DNA from: Alitta virens
Lineage: Eukaryota > Annelida > Polychaeta > Phyllodocida > Nereididae
Assembly: GCA_932294295.1 (NCBI GenBank)
Contig: OW028574.1
Coordinates: 54,062,797-54,126,796 of the forward strand
DNA length: 64,000 nucleotides
Direction: 5' to 3'
Below are positions 1 through 15,600 of this stretch, piece after piece. How positions within the stretch are numbered: position 1 is the stretch's first letter; every line of letters starts with the position of its first letter. A program made the translations under genes and the position numbers. A model generated the notes under the pieces. It was not told where the DNA came from. It was given only the letters and a program-made list of their open reading frames with translations, and ran no database searches.

Positions 1-658
1 TTGCAATAAAAATGATATGCACTCCTATTCATCAGCTGTCCATCAGCTGTATCATCCTACACAATGTGCATTATTGATACATAGCATCCTACTGCGACAG
101 TGGCTGGACATCACACCTTATTGTTGCATTCATACTGGTCAGAAAAACCTGCTGCTGAAATCCAACGACGGCTTACAAATTATGACTAACACTGATGATA
201 TATTTTTGTTGTGAACATTGCATGACAATGCATAATAAGGACCACATAATGATCCCACACAATTAGGCAAATTGGTTCCTATAGTAATTAATGATTAATC
301 GATCGATACATGCCCCTAGACATGACTGGCATAATTCTACGTAGTCATATTTGGTTGTAATGTCAAATCTGAAGAATCTTAAAATGTACTTCTAACAATG
401 CAATCAGATATTTAACCACAAAAACTCTCATGTCTCAATGCTAATAGGTCAAACAGCAAATTCCCATTTTCGACAAAAACTTGTCTCTAGCAATCTACCC
501 TTATAGGTCTTCCCGTCTATGACAAAACACTTCTATTCAAATATTAGCAATTAATTAATTTGGCCAAAACAATCTCAAAATTATTTTCACCAACATGACA
601 GTGTACACTGTACATAATCCATGAACAAATCTTATGCAGCTTTGTGATGAGTACTTAC
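1..658. other. RALGAPA intron, left edge
   Basis: AT-rich intron after the last exon in view. I see no exon, RNA gene or clear repeat here. Confidence 0.6.
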
Positions 659-3600
659 TATAGAGCAATCCCTCTGTGTCGGATTTATTAGACAAGCTCG
701 TTTGGTCACTGGAGTGGACTACTGCATTGCTGCTTCCACTGTGGTCTAAGTTTTGGTAGGGGTAATGTAACTGAGAACTGTCGACGCTGGCTACACTTGT
801 GCTGTCCGTGACCGTGGATGCTATACTTGCAGTTGTGCTTCTTCTATCGTGGTCTTCCGGACCAGTTACGTGCACTGAAACAGCACAGAATTAAGTATAA
901 GCTTTATATCAAGGTATTATTCTATTTAATTGATTTTTTTAGCGCTATTTTTACCCATAATTGCCATCGTTACCTTACACTCAAATCCAAACATTACAGT
1001 GAGAACAAAAAAGCTGGCGTGAGATTTAAATATGACTCTCCCACAATGCATCAAATTAAAGTATTTCAAAACAAAGCGAACATTACACAATAGTTTCGAA
1101 GCAAGCTGAAAAGATGTTAATCATGACAAAAAAATAAGTTTTGTGTAAATTATGCTAAATACAGTATCTCGGCTACCAGGCATCATTACACAAGCATAAG
1201 ATCAGTTAAAGACTACAAATGCTATTGTTAAACGTTAAAGTGCTACTTGGCTATATTCATCATTCTCTAAGGGCCACAATGAACACATTTCCATTCAATA
1301 GTGACAATACTATTTACAAACTACTCTTTTTCCGTTGGGCATTACACAATATTACACATAACAAGCACACATCTACGACATTATACGTTAAACCTCATAT
1401 CAGTTGGCTTTCTAAATTACTGATTAGTTACAACAGCAAATGTTAACGCACACACGTATACATTAAAGAAGCTTATTAGATGAGAAGTTAGAATTATTTG
1501 ACTCGGAACAAGTGTGTTATAAACCATCCCATCACCAGAAAGCTTGGTTCCTTTTAAGTGTTGATTAGTCAATCCACCAGGTGTCAGCACTTCCCATCAG
1601 AATTTGGTGATGTTAGTTTCCAACAGGTGACAGCACCATCCACCGCTGAGTGTTATTCTTTCATCTCTCCAGATATCCTGGGTCTCACCTGTAATTTTGA
1701 CATCCTTTATGGTTGGTTTGGCATCATCCGATTCTTTGACAGCGGGTTTGACAGCGGCTTCGGTAGCAACCACAGTGGTTGCAGGAATGCTGAAAACAAC
1801 TTTGTCACCAACTTGGATTTTGGGAGAGTTAAGTCTCTCAGACTCATCCTCAATATCAAATGCAATTTCTGAATCGGCAGCATTGTCAGGGTACTGCTCC
1901 AACCACCTCGAATCACTGCCAGCACTCTTCAGACTTGCCTTGTCAAATTCACTGCTCCTTCGTCTGGCACTGGAGTAGCTCCTTATACTTATGCGTTCAG
2001 CGTCCATGCTTGACAGGCTCACTTTCTCCGCATCTTGTCCATGGTCCGACACCTGGCTCTCCGATACCGATATTGTGTCAAATGAACCTTCGTTATCTTT
2101 GCTGTTTTTGCCATCTTCAAAAACATCTTGTACTTCATCAAAGCTGTCTTGCACTGAGCTATGAGCAGTCGACGGCACTTCTGACACTTCCACGATGTCT
2201 CGAAGCTCATGTTCAGTAGAACTAGACTGCTCCGGAGGTGACTTGACTTTCACAAGCCTCTTCCTTTTCTCCTGCAGTTCGGCATAGCTGTGTTCTTGCA
2301 TGATATTTGGAATTATTTCATCTTCAATAGCAAACAATTTATCATCAATGACGTATGACAGCTTGCGTGATATCCCAGGGGCTGGCCTTGTTTCTGGGAT
2401 GGATTTTGATTTTGTCGGGTTTTCCTTTAAAGACGGCATCTTTGGCTTGACAAGGCGTAAAGTTGTCAGTGGTGGGGGTGATTTTGATCTGAGAATGCCC
2501 TGAGCAGGTTTAGCTTTTCTCTTCTCTACAAATACACACCAGGCATGCAAATAAACACTCTCAAAAGTATGAAAAGCATAAAAAGAGCTACAAAGAAGCA
2601 TCAACAGAGCTCGAGAAGCAGCAAAAACAAAACACATCTGGAAGATAAATTGTCTGTTTGAAGCCGGCATATCCTGCGCAAGGGCGAACAAATCCAGGAC
2701 CCCAAGCACTTTCTCTTTAATATATACAGTACAATGGTACACCGCTCCAGGATATTGAAGCTTATCAGCATCTGGCATCCTTGGGTAGTAGCTACCATTA
2801 CAAGCGGAAGGTCTTAAAATGATGTGCCATAACCAAAGAGTCTCAGAGAACAGTAAAACAAACAAGGTCTGAACGTAAAATAAATTTAAGTAATGTGGGG
2901 AACTGAAATTTGATTAGGTGCAATGAGTTGTCTTAACAGTGTTGAGGCTAACATAACAAAACAAAGAAGACCCCTAGCTGTTCTTCAAGCAATCAGTTTC
3001 TGAACATCACATATTTCTGTAAACCTCTCATTTGGGACATTTAGACGCAATGTACAGGATATACATGTCGTGCAATCGGAAAGGGTAAGGTTACTGAAGA
3101 TTGATTGCTTGAAGCGGGTAAGCAGGTGCATAAAATTGTGGGCAGTGCAACAAATGAAGCGTTTCGTTCCGGCCATACATACTGAAGTAGGAGGCAGTGG
3201 ATCTATTTAGTGAGCCTTGGTGACTTTGTGAGAAACTATTTTCTTCATCCACATCCTCAGAGGCACTGAAGTACATACCTAGAAAAATAATCGGCAAAAC
3301 CACCCTGAAAACTTGTCAAAAAATGAAGTAGGACAAGAACCCCCCTTCCTCCGAAATCGACTTAAATGCCTTGTTGCATTCTCATGGGTGAATACTTTAG
3401 ATTTGTAGTTTAATGACCTCTAAGAATGAACATCAGAAGCTTCTGAATTTGACGAGGTCAGCCATTACAACAAATTTCATAGACATGGAAACTAAACTGT
3501 AGAATCCCTCAGCCAATGGGAGTCCTGGATTCACATGACATCCTTTAAAGTTTAGTTTCCAAGCCTATGAAATCTATTTATAATACTAATCAACATATTT

Positions 3601-6600
3601 CTTTGATAAAACTAAAGATTACTTGGCAGTCCAGCATTGTAGTTAACATATTTAACTTAAAATCAATGTCACAGGTCAGATAATGGTAATAATACAACAA
3701 ACGGTGGAATATGTACAATGCAAGCAACTTGATCTAAACTATAGGTGAGTAAGATTGTGCCAAATATCAAATAATCAAATCAATACACACTGCAAACTGG
3801 TATAATTATTAGGAATCATTCAAAGAAATGTTGCAAAAGAGATTAGAGTGTAGGAAGTCGTTCAAGCTCTGCAGTGCAAATCAACACACAGTACAATCAC
3901 AAAACAACACTGAAAATCAAATGTCCAAAATTTCGCAAGAGATAACTGATGCTATAGTATCTACGACTAGCATAAAAACCTATAATCTTCTTCGGCTGCT
4001 ATGACTGTGCTCAATATTAACATGCAAACAAGAAATGACATTTGAAAAAAAAAAAAAGCAAATATAAGTTTGCATGCCTTACTCACTACACTGTATTTCT
4101 TAATTACAAAAATTGAGAAAGATGTGTCTTATCAGTTCTACTCTTGCGCGTGAACTGTTTCTACAGACTGATATCTGTCAAACAAAGAAACTGAAAGGAG
4201 GTACTACTCGTATGCACAAATGACGCTAAATATAAACAACATTCGACACGAACTAAACAGCACACTAGACAAAACAACATCACAAACACTACACAGGCAG
4301 ACAACATCCAGACTTTACATACTATTTTGACTCTCTTGCAACTTGCCGACGGACATTAAGTCTTCACTCGTCGAGACAAAACTTGCGCTGAGACTGCCGC
4401 CGCCCTGAGTTGCAGCCGCATCTACATTGTCCATTAACGTGCGAACTGACCACGAGAAAAAACGCAAACCTCACTGCTTGAAAAGCTATATTTTGGGTGC
4501 ACATATCATTGTAATAACAGTATTATTAGTCACAAGAACACAAACACAATTTATACATGATGTTATGCTGTTAAAACCACAGCAACATTTAATGCTGTGC
4601 GTACGCCAGACCAAACAGGATATGGCAATTTGAATAGACACTGCAAACAAAATGAGGTTATTAAGTGCTAACTACGACCTACATCAAAGAAGACCATCTT
4701 GTTTAAATCTGCCAAGTTAAATGAATCTATTTTCAAAAATGCATGTCTTCAGACATTTCTTCTTGAGACAACTATTTCTGATGAACTTATTTCACTGATC
4801 ATGTTGAGTCAACATTGACATTTGGGAGTTAAAGGATTGTTTCGTGTAAGCGTAGAGATTCAACAAGAGATAGGACAACATTTGACTTATATTTTTTTGG
4901 AATTTCATTTACATATGTAGGTCAAGAAATAATATGAAGAAAGTCACAAGAAGCCACTGAAAATAATTTAAATTTGAGAAACTGAGGTCCTTATGAAGAT
5001 CCAGCCAGGACTATCTAGGAAAGATGGTCTTCATAAGACAGTACAAGATTATTGACACTAACAACAGGCCCAGCTCACAAATGATAAAACCGTCAAGGTA
5101 ACGCCAAAGAAAACTCAGCAAAGCATAAGGTGGTCTTGCTACCATGCACAAGACACATTCCGAGCTTTGACCTAACGGACCATTTGCGGCATGCATTGGG
5201 TAAGTGATTGCTTGCTCTATAAGACAAGACATCTTAATGGTCCACGTCAAAGGGCACCCAAAAATAGTGTCGGGCAAGAAAAAAGTCCGAAATTTGCATA
5301 CACATCTGTGAAGTACATCGGTGGATCATTTGGTAACTAGTCACAAACACCGACATGTACAATCCCCAAGGGACTCTCGATGATGATTTATTCTCTGAAA
5401 ATGCACGTAGGCGCAATACGATCAGTATTAATTCACTTTAACCCGAAGTCCAGCATCACTCATCAAAGAAGTAATTTTTACAGGACGTCACACTGACTAC
5501 AAACGAAGCTTCAAAAGCCAATCAGACTGACATTAATAAAGGAATTTACAAATCCAGTTAATGCCCAGAAAACAACAAGTGCTAGAATTATCAGAAGCTT
5601 AATGTCAGTAATCCTACCACATCATATATTAATTTCTAGCAGTTCACAGCAACTGCAAAATTTAGAAGAAAACAAAATAAAAATGTAATTTACCCAGAAC
5701 TTCCTCCGTTAGACTAGATCGATCACCTGCACAGCCCGCAGCTTCGCTCCCTGGATCCAAACCAACTGAAAAAAGATCCGATGTTGTAGAAATGATCAAC
5801 GGAGAACAAATTGGTTTAAATCTTCTAAATACATGTTACATGTTATATGTTACATACATTTAAGCTATTTATTTTACTTCATTTTTTAATTTTATACAAT
5901 TCTATGCTTGCAGGGGTTTCCTTTATAATTTCCTTTATCATCTTTTAACCTAGGTGGCTCCCCAGTAGCGACAAGTTTTTGGTCTTTGCGGAGTCTCCTC
6001 ATTTATATATATATAATTCCTGTAATTTTCACTAAGTCTTGCCATCTCATCTCATAACATCAATGTTGTAAATATCTATATAATATAAATAAAATAAAAG
6101 TGATTTGTCTGTCTGTTACCAAATCACTTAGTTCCAGAAATTTCTCATGCCATCATTAAAGTATTCCTAAAAACTTGAACTATAAGCAAATATTCACTTG
6201 TTTTTTGGGTCTTATTTTTTGATAAATGTCATGGAAAAGGGCAAAATAGATGCAATTTTTACCAAATAGTCAAACACTAACTTTCTAACTTATAAAACCC
6301 CCTTTCTGTGCAAATTAACTTCAAGTTTCCTACCTTTGCTATATATAATTTTATAACATTTTGTCTTCATAATTTTTTGCCATTTGTTATGGTTACAAGG
6401 AAGCATCAGAATTTACAATAGATAATATAGCAAACTTCAAATTATAGCTTTCCCAGAAGTGTTTTCATCAGCTAGAAAGTTGGGATTTGCATTATTGCGA
6501 ACATTTCTGTCCATTTTGTGCTGCTCCATGCCATTTATGGGAAAATATGACCGGAAAATAGGTGGACATTGATATTTAATCTTACTATTATAGCTACTGG

Positions 6601-9600
6601 TACATACCTTTCTTCTCTTCCAACAGATCTGTATCTGAACTACTCCTAGTCAAAGTTCTGGGTTCAGACTCCAGTCCCATACCCGCTAGGCCAAAATGGG
6701 TCGGTTGAGAGGACCAAATGTTGAGGTCAGGGTGGGATGTTGAACCCCCGTTATTGTGGGTCAAGGTTTCTGATGATGCTCCATTTTCTTGAACAGCTGT
6801 AAGGAATTTACATGCAACCATGGTTACAACACGATAGTGTTGGTGGTGGATTAGGGCTTTACGTCCAGTATTTCTGCACTTGTTGGGCTAATGAGATGAT
6901 GGATGAAACAGACATTCAACTAAGGCGCGACTGGGAATTGAACATGGGACCTAGTGGTTGAAAATTCATGAACATGACAGTGGAAACCTACTGAAATGGG
7001 GTACGTCAGGGAAACGTATTAGTGTATTAACGAGGTGGGTTTACTTTCCAACATTTTATTATTGTAATTACAGTTTTCAAAGTGGTCTTGCAAATCAACT
7101 TAATATTAATGAGCTTTTTAATTATGGGGTTCCAATGAACACATTTTATTAGCGAAAATATTGAATTATTTTCATGGCTTGCAGCAACTTTGATGGTGAT
7201 GATAAATCTTTATTATCTCTAACAAGGAAATTTGCTGTGCAACGGTTTACTCACAGCCTTGCTTGCCCTCTATCACAGCCTTGCGCAAGTTCGCGACAGG
7301 TTCTTCCTTGGTCCAGCCTCTGGAAAATGTCCTTCCTCTAGCTGGTGAATTCGAAGCTGTAACGAAACACACCACTGAATCACTGAATACCCCCTTTTCA
7401 AAAACCTACTGAAGATAAGTCAACATTTGCATATTTCCGTAAGGTGACACTAGCTTCTCGGACCTGCCGATTTGAGAAATGAGCCGACAGAAAATAAAAT
7501 GATAGGTCACAATGTTAATATATATAATATAAAATTATATGTCACTTTGAAATTTTTGACCCACCTACCCTTAAAAATTGACCTGAGAATATCCAAGAAG
7601 CTAAAGATCAAATACGTGTGGCTTCAGTAATGGGTCCACCATGTTCAAGACAGATTTCTGTATAAAAGTACTTACGTGGAGGTTTGACCCCCCCTCGTCT
7701 CCTTTTCTCTTTCTGTTCGCTGAGTCGGTCAAGCGGGAGATCTTTCAGATCTAAATCATAAACATGTCTGGCCAGCAGGCGTGTTAATGTTTCCATGGTT
7801 TTCTGCAGAAGAAAACAAAGGATATGAAGGTTAGGATAAGATATTTCACATTTCCTAAATCCTTGCATCCACAAAACTGCAAGTGAATTAAGCAACAACT
7901 AACTAGAAAAGCCCCACAATATATTTCTGATTAACTTATTAAAATGATGGAAAGGTTCTGGAAAAGAGGTTCCAAGACAGACGTTTCCAATAATATATAC
8001 AACAATAAATTGTCTTAATTGCTGTTGAACACATGTTTTTGAGGATTTTACATTTGCAGTGATTTCTTAGGACATCAGTGACGATTAATACAGATTGATT
8101 TATCCATTCTACTCACCGACCACTCCTTGATCAGTTCGACCCATTGCGTCAGAGAAGAAAGAACTTGCAAAAATCGATCCCATAATTCAGCCGATACAAA
8201 GACATTCAAGTTTGCCTTTATCCAAGTGACTATCAACGTCTGCAAATAAAGCAAATCCAGTGCCAATCTATCACCACCAGTTGATATCAAAATGACAAAT
8301 ATATCCATGTCAATAACTACATCAAATTAATTTGTATGACCCCTCGGCCGAGGCTGGCTATACTACAAGCAGACTCGAGGCAAAGCCAATTAATGTTAGG
8401 TTTCTGTCAATTTTGAGCTAACTCATCAAGCACAAAATGTCAATTAAGAAGAAACCTGGTCTGTGCATAATCAGAAACAACAGATACCACTGAAAATAGG
8501 GATAAATATTCAAAAAATTAACAAGAAAATATTTCCTAAAATTTTACCTGAATCAGTGGTTGAGCAAGCTGTGATCCCAAAGTCTTTTCTTTGGGTTTTG
8601 GGGAGCTGTCAGTGAGAACACCAGCGGTAACTTTGAGTAAAACTTGCAGCATTTGTTCCCTGAAATGGAAAGTAACTTAGATTATACTCCACTTAGAAGT
8701 TTTCTTATTGTTCTGAGCGGGCAATAACCAACGAAAATGTTAGTTAACTCCCTCCTGAGTGCAAAGTGAATTTGTTTTGCGTAACAAGGCATTAAAGCGC
8801 AACATAAAATCTAACAAATTATTAAATATGCCTAATGGAGTATAAGTTAGTTAAATCCCTAATAGTCGGGAGTTAAAGGGGAACTAACCCCTTTTGCACT
8901 TTACCTCTCAGATTTTAGCTTGGGTCCATAGAAACAATTCCATGCTATTCATAACTTGTATATGTGCCCTGGTAATGAAATATCCTGCATTTATTAGCTC
9001 CGTGTTGTGAACTACGGAGGCCGCCATTTTTTAAATTCCTGGTGTTTTGCACTGACCGGAAATACGTCACTGTTGTACCAACTCTTAGCATGGAGTCACT
9101 AGAGTGGTCTCAGCCAATGAGAGCCAAGTATTCTGGAGGCTTGGCATTGCAATTCAATGGTGAGAACAACTGTCAACAACAGTTTTAGATACAGGTGTAA
9201 TTGCACTTTCAGAGCTTTTGTTAAGGGCATGTCAAAGCTAATTGTAATTTCTTGGGAATACATCATAATTATAGCTAATTATTGCATTGATTGCAATAAG
9301 CAATTTATATCTAAGAATAGGTATATAGGTATATATATATATATATGCATGGGCAAATAGGCAATAACCCTGCTACGTACATGTTATGCAAGACCTTTTT
9401 CCCAAGCATAGGAGTTTAAATAGCAAAAGTTATTTAATGTAAAATTTAATAACTTTAAGATTACATTTAGCATATATTTTGTATCACTATATTTCTGACC
9501 ATATTTTTGCAAGAGAACAGAATTGGAATACTGCTTTGCTTTGTAAATAAAATATGTCACATATAATCTTTAGGGGCAATGTGCAGTATTAGTATTATGT

Positions 9601-12600
9601 ATAGTATAAATATATTTCATAGTATTTATATTTGGTGTATATGTAGTGTTAGTGGGGTTGATTTAAAGGCAGTACCTCCTTCTTTACCAAGATTAATATA
9701 TATTAATTACCAAATTGTGCTTATTTCAATTGTATGTTGGTTGCATTGCTAGATACATTAAATATACCAGTTTAAAATAAAATATAATATCAAAAACTTA
9801 TTTTCAACAAAACTTTGTCAATACAATATTTTTTTAAAGCTTCACTAATAAACAGTAGTTGTATTACAAAGCAGGATACTTGATAGTTGTTCTTACTGAG
9901 TGTCAAGTAATTGCATTGTCTCAAATAGTTCAATGGCAATTACTTGACACTCAGTAAGAACTTTATGTTGTTGTGATATCTGTTCTTGTCATTATAATTG
10001 CAATGAACAATGTAACAGATTGTAATCCACAGGATTGCAATTAATTTGTATTGCTGAATACATATGGGCTAGCTGTGTACATAAGTGACGTCACTATATT
10101 GCATGCCGTGTGCAATAATGGCGGCCCCCAGCATGTTGATGGTTGGTGCAAATTTCACTTTTAATTGGCTTGAAATCATATCAAACCCGAGTTTAAGACA
10201 TTTCCTTTCACTGCAATATATTATTTGACAACTAATTGAACTTTTGAAATTAACATGCAAACTTCCATTCGTTCCCCTTTAACTAACATTTTTGTTGCTT
10301 ATAAAAATGTGAGTTGACTGCCTCCTATTCGGGATATAACTATTACTTACAGCTCACAAAATTTATAATTGCAATACGACACACAACATCGAATTGCATA
10401 CTAACACCCCTAACTAAGATCGCATCATTCGATGAAGTTCTTATCTATAGCCTGTATACAATACACAACACATATATAAGTTATAGGTTTATTTAATCAC
10501 TGCTTGGAAAGACAGTAACTCATGTACTTACCATGTTCTTTGGTCAAGATAAACATTCACCACCATGTATCTGTAAATGTTTAGAACTCTCTTGCACATT
10601 TCAATCTGAAAGGAAGAAGATTATAAGCGTGATCATTACAATCCTTCATCAGAATTATACATGTTAATAAATGCCATTCTAATTGTACAGCGAAATCTGT
10701 GTGAAGTATTCAGTCAAAGGCATTGATCAATTTTGCCGTTTAATACCGGTGGCCATTAACAGAAAAATTCATAGAGTTGGAAACCAATCTTATAAACTCG
10801 GAAGCCCAACTCCAGAGGACGTCATGTGAATCTAGGACTACCATTGGTTAAAGCAATCCCTCAGCCAATGAGAGTCCTACATTCACCTGACGTCATCTGG
10901 AGTTGAGCTTCCAAGTTTATGAGATTGGTTTCCAACTCTTAAGAATTTGGCTGTAATAAAGTGGTAAAACATACAACGAAAACTCAGTTTGGGGGGAGTT
11001 GGAACCAGCAGTTTACAGCAGGTTAGTGTTCTATACAGGTGGCCATTTATAAATAGAGCTGGTTTGACTGTACAGTGTACACACAACCACTATTCTTGCT
11101 CAAATACCTGCTCATCTATCAAATCATCCCGTTCGGCCGGTTCCAGCAAGAAGACATTTGCGGAATTGGTGATGAAGACTTGGAGGATCTTTTGCATGCC
11201 GACTTTAACTTGAGATTCTGAGTTCTTTGATTCACTGAAGAGGCTTGAGCTGTCGCCGGAATTACCCTGCACAAATGAGTCGGTAAATGAGTCTTGACGT
11301 TGGAGCACTGGGTGAGGCTTGGCAACATTAGGAGAGGACGAAACGGGTGGGGAAAACTCCGCCACTACAGGAGCCTAGCGTGCATCACCATCACAACACA
11401 GCAGCATCAGTAGTAGTTATGTAGCAGCAGCAGCAGCAGCAGCAGCAAAGGACGGAGTGCAGAGGAAGACAAAACAGAGGAATCTATACTACATCTACAT
11501 CTTACAATTACGCTTAAGTTTTACAGGATCTTGTGCTTAATGTACAGAGTAGCCCGCAATATACAGGAAATCAAAGAATAAATCAGAAAGCCGTAAGCTG
11601 ACATAAAATGCAAGCTTATCACCTTCCGCCCTTTTCTGGATTTTTTTCTTTCATCTTTTAACCAGGACACAGATGGATCCAATTAATTACTGATCAACTT
11701 AGAATGTATATCACAGGCAACGCTGTACTGAGAGTTCATTTACGACTACAATGCAGTGCATGTATGCGTGCAATACGAATCACAAGATGTGGAAATAAAA
11801 TTCGGAAAATTACATACTTACAAGGTAATTACAGGAATCATATCACAACTAATATTGTACACTCCACTTACAGTATATACAACATGTACACTATATTGAG
11901 TGAATTTAATGTGACTACATTCATACCTATGTGACGAGGTTAATTGTTAAAATATACACACAGGCCTGCCTTCAAATTAGAAGCTATGCTATATTTGTTA
12001 AAAAAGTAACTGGTTCAAGCATACTTCTGTTCAGCAAACAGTTTGTGATTTTGCATAGCTTTATCTATCACCTCCCTAGGAATGAATGTTTTCATGACAT
12101 TGCATAAAGCCTGCTTCATTTTACATTAATATCAATAAGCACGGTTAATGTTTTATATTATTACCACAATAACCCATGCTGCTGTGTTAACTTTCATCCA
12201 AATGCAGCCCTTCAACAACTGAATGTTCCATACAAGTACCCTCTAAAATGTGCACATCCACTTTTCACCAATTCTTCGTGCAATTGGCCAAGTTGTAGAC
12301 AGTGACAGTGAGTTTGTTCAACAACACATTTACGCATGCAACGACACTAACAAGTAAAGTTTCATAATCAAATGATAACTGTGACCAAATTACAACCATG
12401 ATGCTGATAAGTGGGGCTATTGTATCTACAAGGACATCTAAGTGATTGAATGAATTTCGAAATGTAATAATACCTGTTGTTTCTGTAGAAGGAATTGAAT
12501 GAAATAATACTCATTACTTTGTATTTTAAAATGTATAGTGTATTGACCGTGTATGTTGCATTATTCCATGCAGAATGAAGTTTGAGTTAAGAGTAATTAT

Positions 12601-15600
12601 TAATATCAACTATGAACCAATAAGTGGAGATTATATACACAGGGTTCCCACTCATTTCTCCAATATAAATTCAAGGCTTTTTCCAGGTTTTTCCAGGCTG
12701 CCAACCCCAATTTTCAAGGTATAAAAAAACCTTATGTGAAATATAATTTCTAGACTTGTTTCTGAATAATTCGATCTTTATTTAATGAAAATCGGACTAA
12801 TATTAAGGGTGTAGCAGTCTTTTGAAGATAGTTTGCCAAACCGCCACTAGAGTCAAAAACGCTAGTTTTAACATATCCCTGAAGAGGGCGCAACGAACAC
12901 CAGCACCCCTGGGGGAAATTACAAGAACCGTTTTCCCGGTAAATTCCACGGTTTCTCACATTTCCTGCAATTTCAAGGCTTTTCCCGAAAGGGAAAGCAT
13001 TATAACATAATTTCCGGTTTTCCCGGATGGCGTGGGAACCCTGTATACATATATCATCAAACCAACAATTAATTCGTTTCAAATGAAGCCTCACAAAATT
13101 CACAGATAATCGCTAAAATAAGAAGACCCTCACATCGATCGTGTCATTCAGTTGGGGCGAATTACCATCGCTCTGCAGTGATTGGTTGATGCCCGTCTCC
13201 TCCGGCTCCTGCATAAACACTGGTCTCGAGTCCTGCTCTAACCAAGTTCGGTAAATTGACACCACGTACTTCATTGGTTTGGAATGGTTAAAAGGCATCA
13301 GCAGAGCCTGAAAAGCAATCATCACGATGATTATTTCTGGTACAAACTAATCATACATTACAACAGAAAGCAAACCTTATGGTATACATGTTGTACTCTA
13401 TGGACCTTGATTCTATATCATTTCTTTTAAACATCTCACAAAACATGTTCACTAAGACAGTAGAAAATATTAATTACCACATCGCTATTTTTGCAATTCC
13501 ATACAAAGACGAGTTGCTTTATTCACACATCTTTGTGATGCGGTACATCAATGGATATATATTTATTGACTAAATCGATCCATTTGCAGTAGAACCTCGC
13601 AATTAAGACCACCTAAGGTACGAATCTACCATGGGGTAAATGTGTAACATGGTGTGGACTCCAAGCCTTATCTCATCATTATGTCTGCCCCTGGCAGCTG
13701 GTCATACAAGCTGATTAAGCTTCCAACCCCAGTCTTCCCAAAGTTCAACTGTCCTTCGCCGGATTGTCAAAATGAGCCCATGTCTTTATGAAATATCATT
13801 TTAAAATATGTTGTCTTTGGCCGGACCGAATGAAATTTGGCCGGTCAGGTCCGTCGGTCCGGCAGATATCGGGAAAACTGCAACCCAGAAGCACTGAGCC
13901 ATTGAATATGACATTGAATTGAATACCAATGTCTTAATGGAGAAGTGGCCTCAATATTGTGGTAAATTATAAGGTAAATCATAATGGCAAGAAAACAATC
14001 TGGTCCTAAGGTAGTTGTGACTCCTGGCTGACAAATGACAGGGTGCCCATATTTTTCTGCAACAAGAATTCCCTTCCTTTTTCCAAACTTTTTTCAGATC
14101 AAAAATAGATTTTTCCACACCCGTTAAATGAGTTAATGTCACAAAAGCATCCATAGCTTCCGATCTACAAGACGGATTTTAACGAAAAATCCGGAAATGT
14201 TATGTTAAAAATATGTCTGCCATTCATATCAAATGTGATCCAGACTGAACGCTGTCTACATTTCCCCCATTTTGTTTAAAAATGTCATAAAATAATGTCC
14301 TTCGAAACAGACATAATTTTCAAGACTACAGAATCGAATTCCCAACTTTTCCAGACCTTGAAAATGGGTTTTTCAAATGCCCTTTTTCCAGGTTTCTCAA
14401 TACCATGGGCACCCTGAATTATTCACATCTATCAATACTCAAATGCCGACGTACCTGTCTGAAGATCTCGTGAATGATGTTGATATTTTCTTTGCTCGAG
14501 TAGAGTATTTTACGAACAACTGCATATTCATTGTGGTACTTGTGCACGTGGTCCTCACTACTCAGACTTGCATTTGTGAGCGATTCCCTCTCAGAAACGT
14601 TTCCTAACGTCAATGTGTTGGACTTCTCTGAAGCGGACAGCTCCTCCTTGTCCCCGTCTGAATTCCCAGGCGATCCGACATCTGTACCATTCTCTTTGCT
14701 ATGATTAGATGCTCTGAAATATATATTATTTACAGTATAAAATCAAATGGACAATAATAAAAAAATTTTATATGAACTTAATTACACTAAAGAACAGTTA
14801 GTTTCATAAAAGACGGTCGACTCTAGATGACTGTAGCAACCTGTGATCTAAACATGCTTAAGCCAGCTGCTTCTGTCCACTTCTATAGCTAATAGTCGGC
14901 TTACATTGATCACCAGAAAAGTGTAAACATTGGCAAATGTAAGAAATTAATGTAACATATCATAATTATGTTTTTTTAGATCCGGTTTTTGAGTAGCCAC
15001 CAAATGGCAGCTTTGGCTAGGCTGAATTTGACGGGCCATTTTTAATGAAACAAACAGTATGCTACGCCAAGCTAATTGGTCCGATCAAATAAACCTTTAT
15101 CTGATGTCAGTAATAAAACAGGTTAAAGCCATTTATTGACTGATGCTAAAGTCTCAACTATAATATGTTAAAAGACTTAAAACCGCAAACATATGAAGAA
15201 AGATTAGCATACGAAATGAGGGCCAAACAAACTAATTAGCGGAGAGCAACACACTGCACTTACCCGGACTGATTGCTGTTATTGGGCCTGGATTGCAGCG
15301 TATCAACTTGCGTGAAGCGACAGATCCATTTGATAACCACTTCCTGACAAGCAGCATGGTTCTGATATCGAATGAGCGAGTAACTAGGATCAAGGATTCT
15401 TTTATCTGGCAGATCTGAAATGAGATAACACATAAATAAATCACGGAAATTGGAAGAAACATGAGAAAAAAAGTCTTCAATCATACCAAAGTTATAACAG
15501 AGGCACTTGATACAAAGGAAATTCACCAGGTGGCACTCAATACTAGTACATGAGCGCCCCTAGGCAAAAAAATATAATCTTCTGGGGATTCCCCAGTGGA

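Larger units (their letters stand above)
3279..6607. other. RALGAPA introns 3279-5693 and 5766-6607
   Basis: These introns hold the foldback at 3,474 and the alternative first exon at 4,323. The rest is AT-rich with short A-runs and TA repeats and shows no further gene. Confidence 0.6.
10606..15263. other. RALGAPA introns with DNA-transposon insertions
   Basis: Outside the listed exons, MITEs, SINE-like block and CAG run, this stretch is unremarkable AT-rich intron. A fragment CAGTAGAACCTCGCAATTAA near 13,587 resembles a Tigger end but has no partner. Confidence 0.55.
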
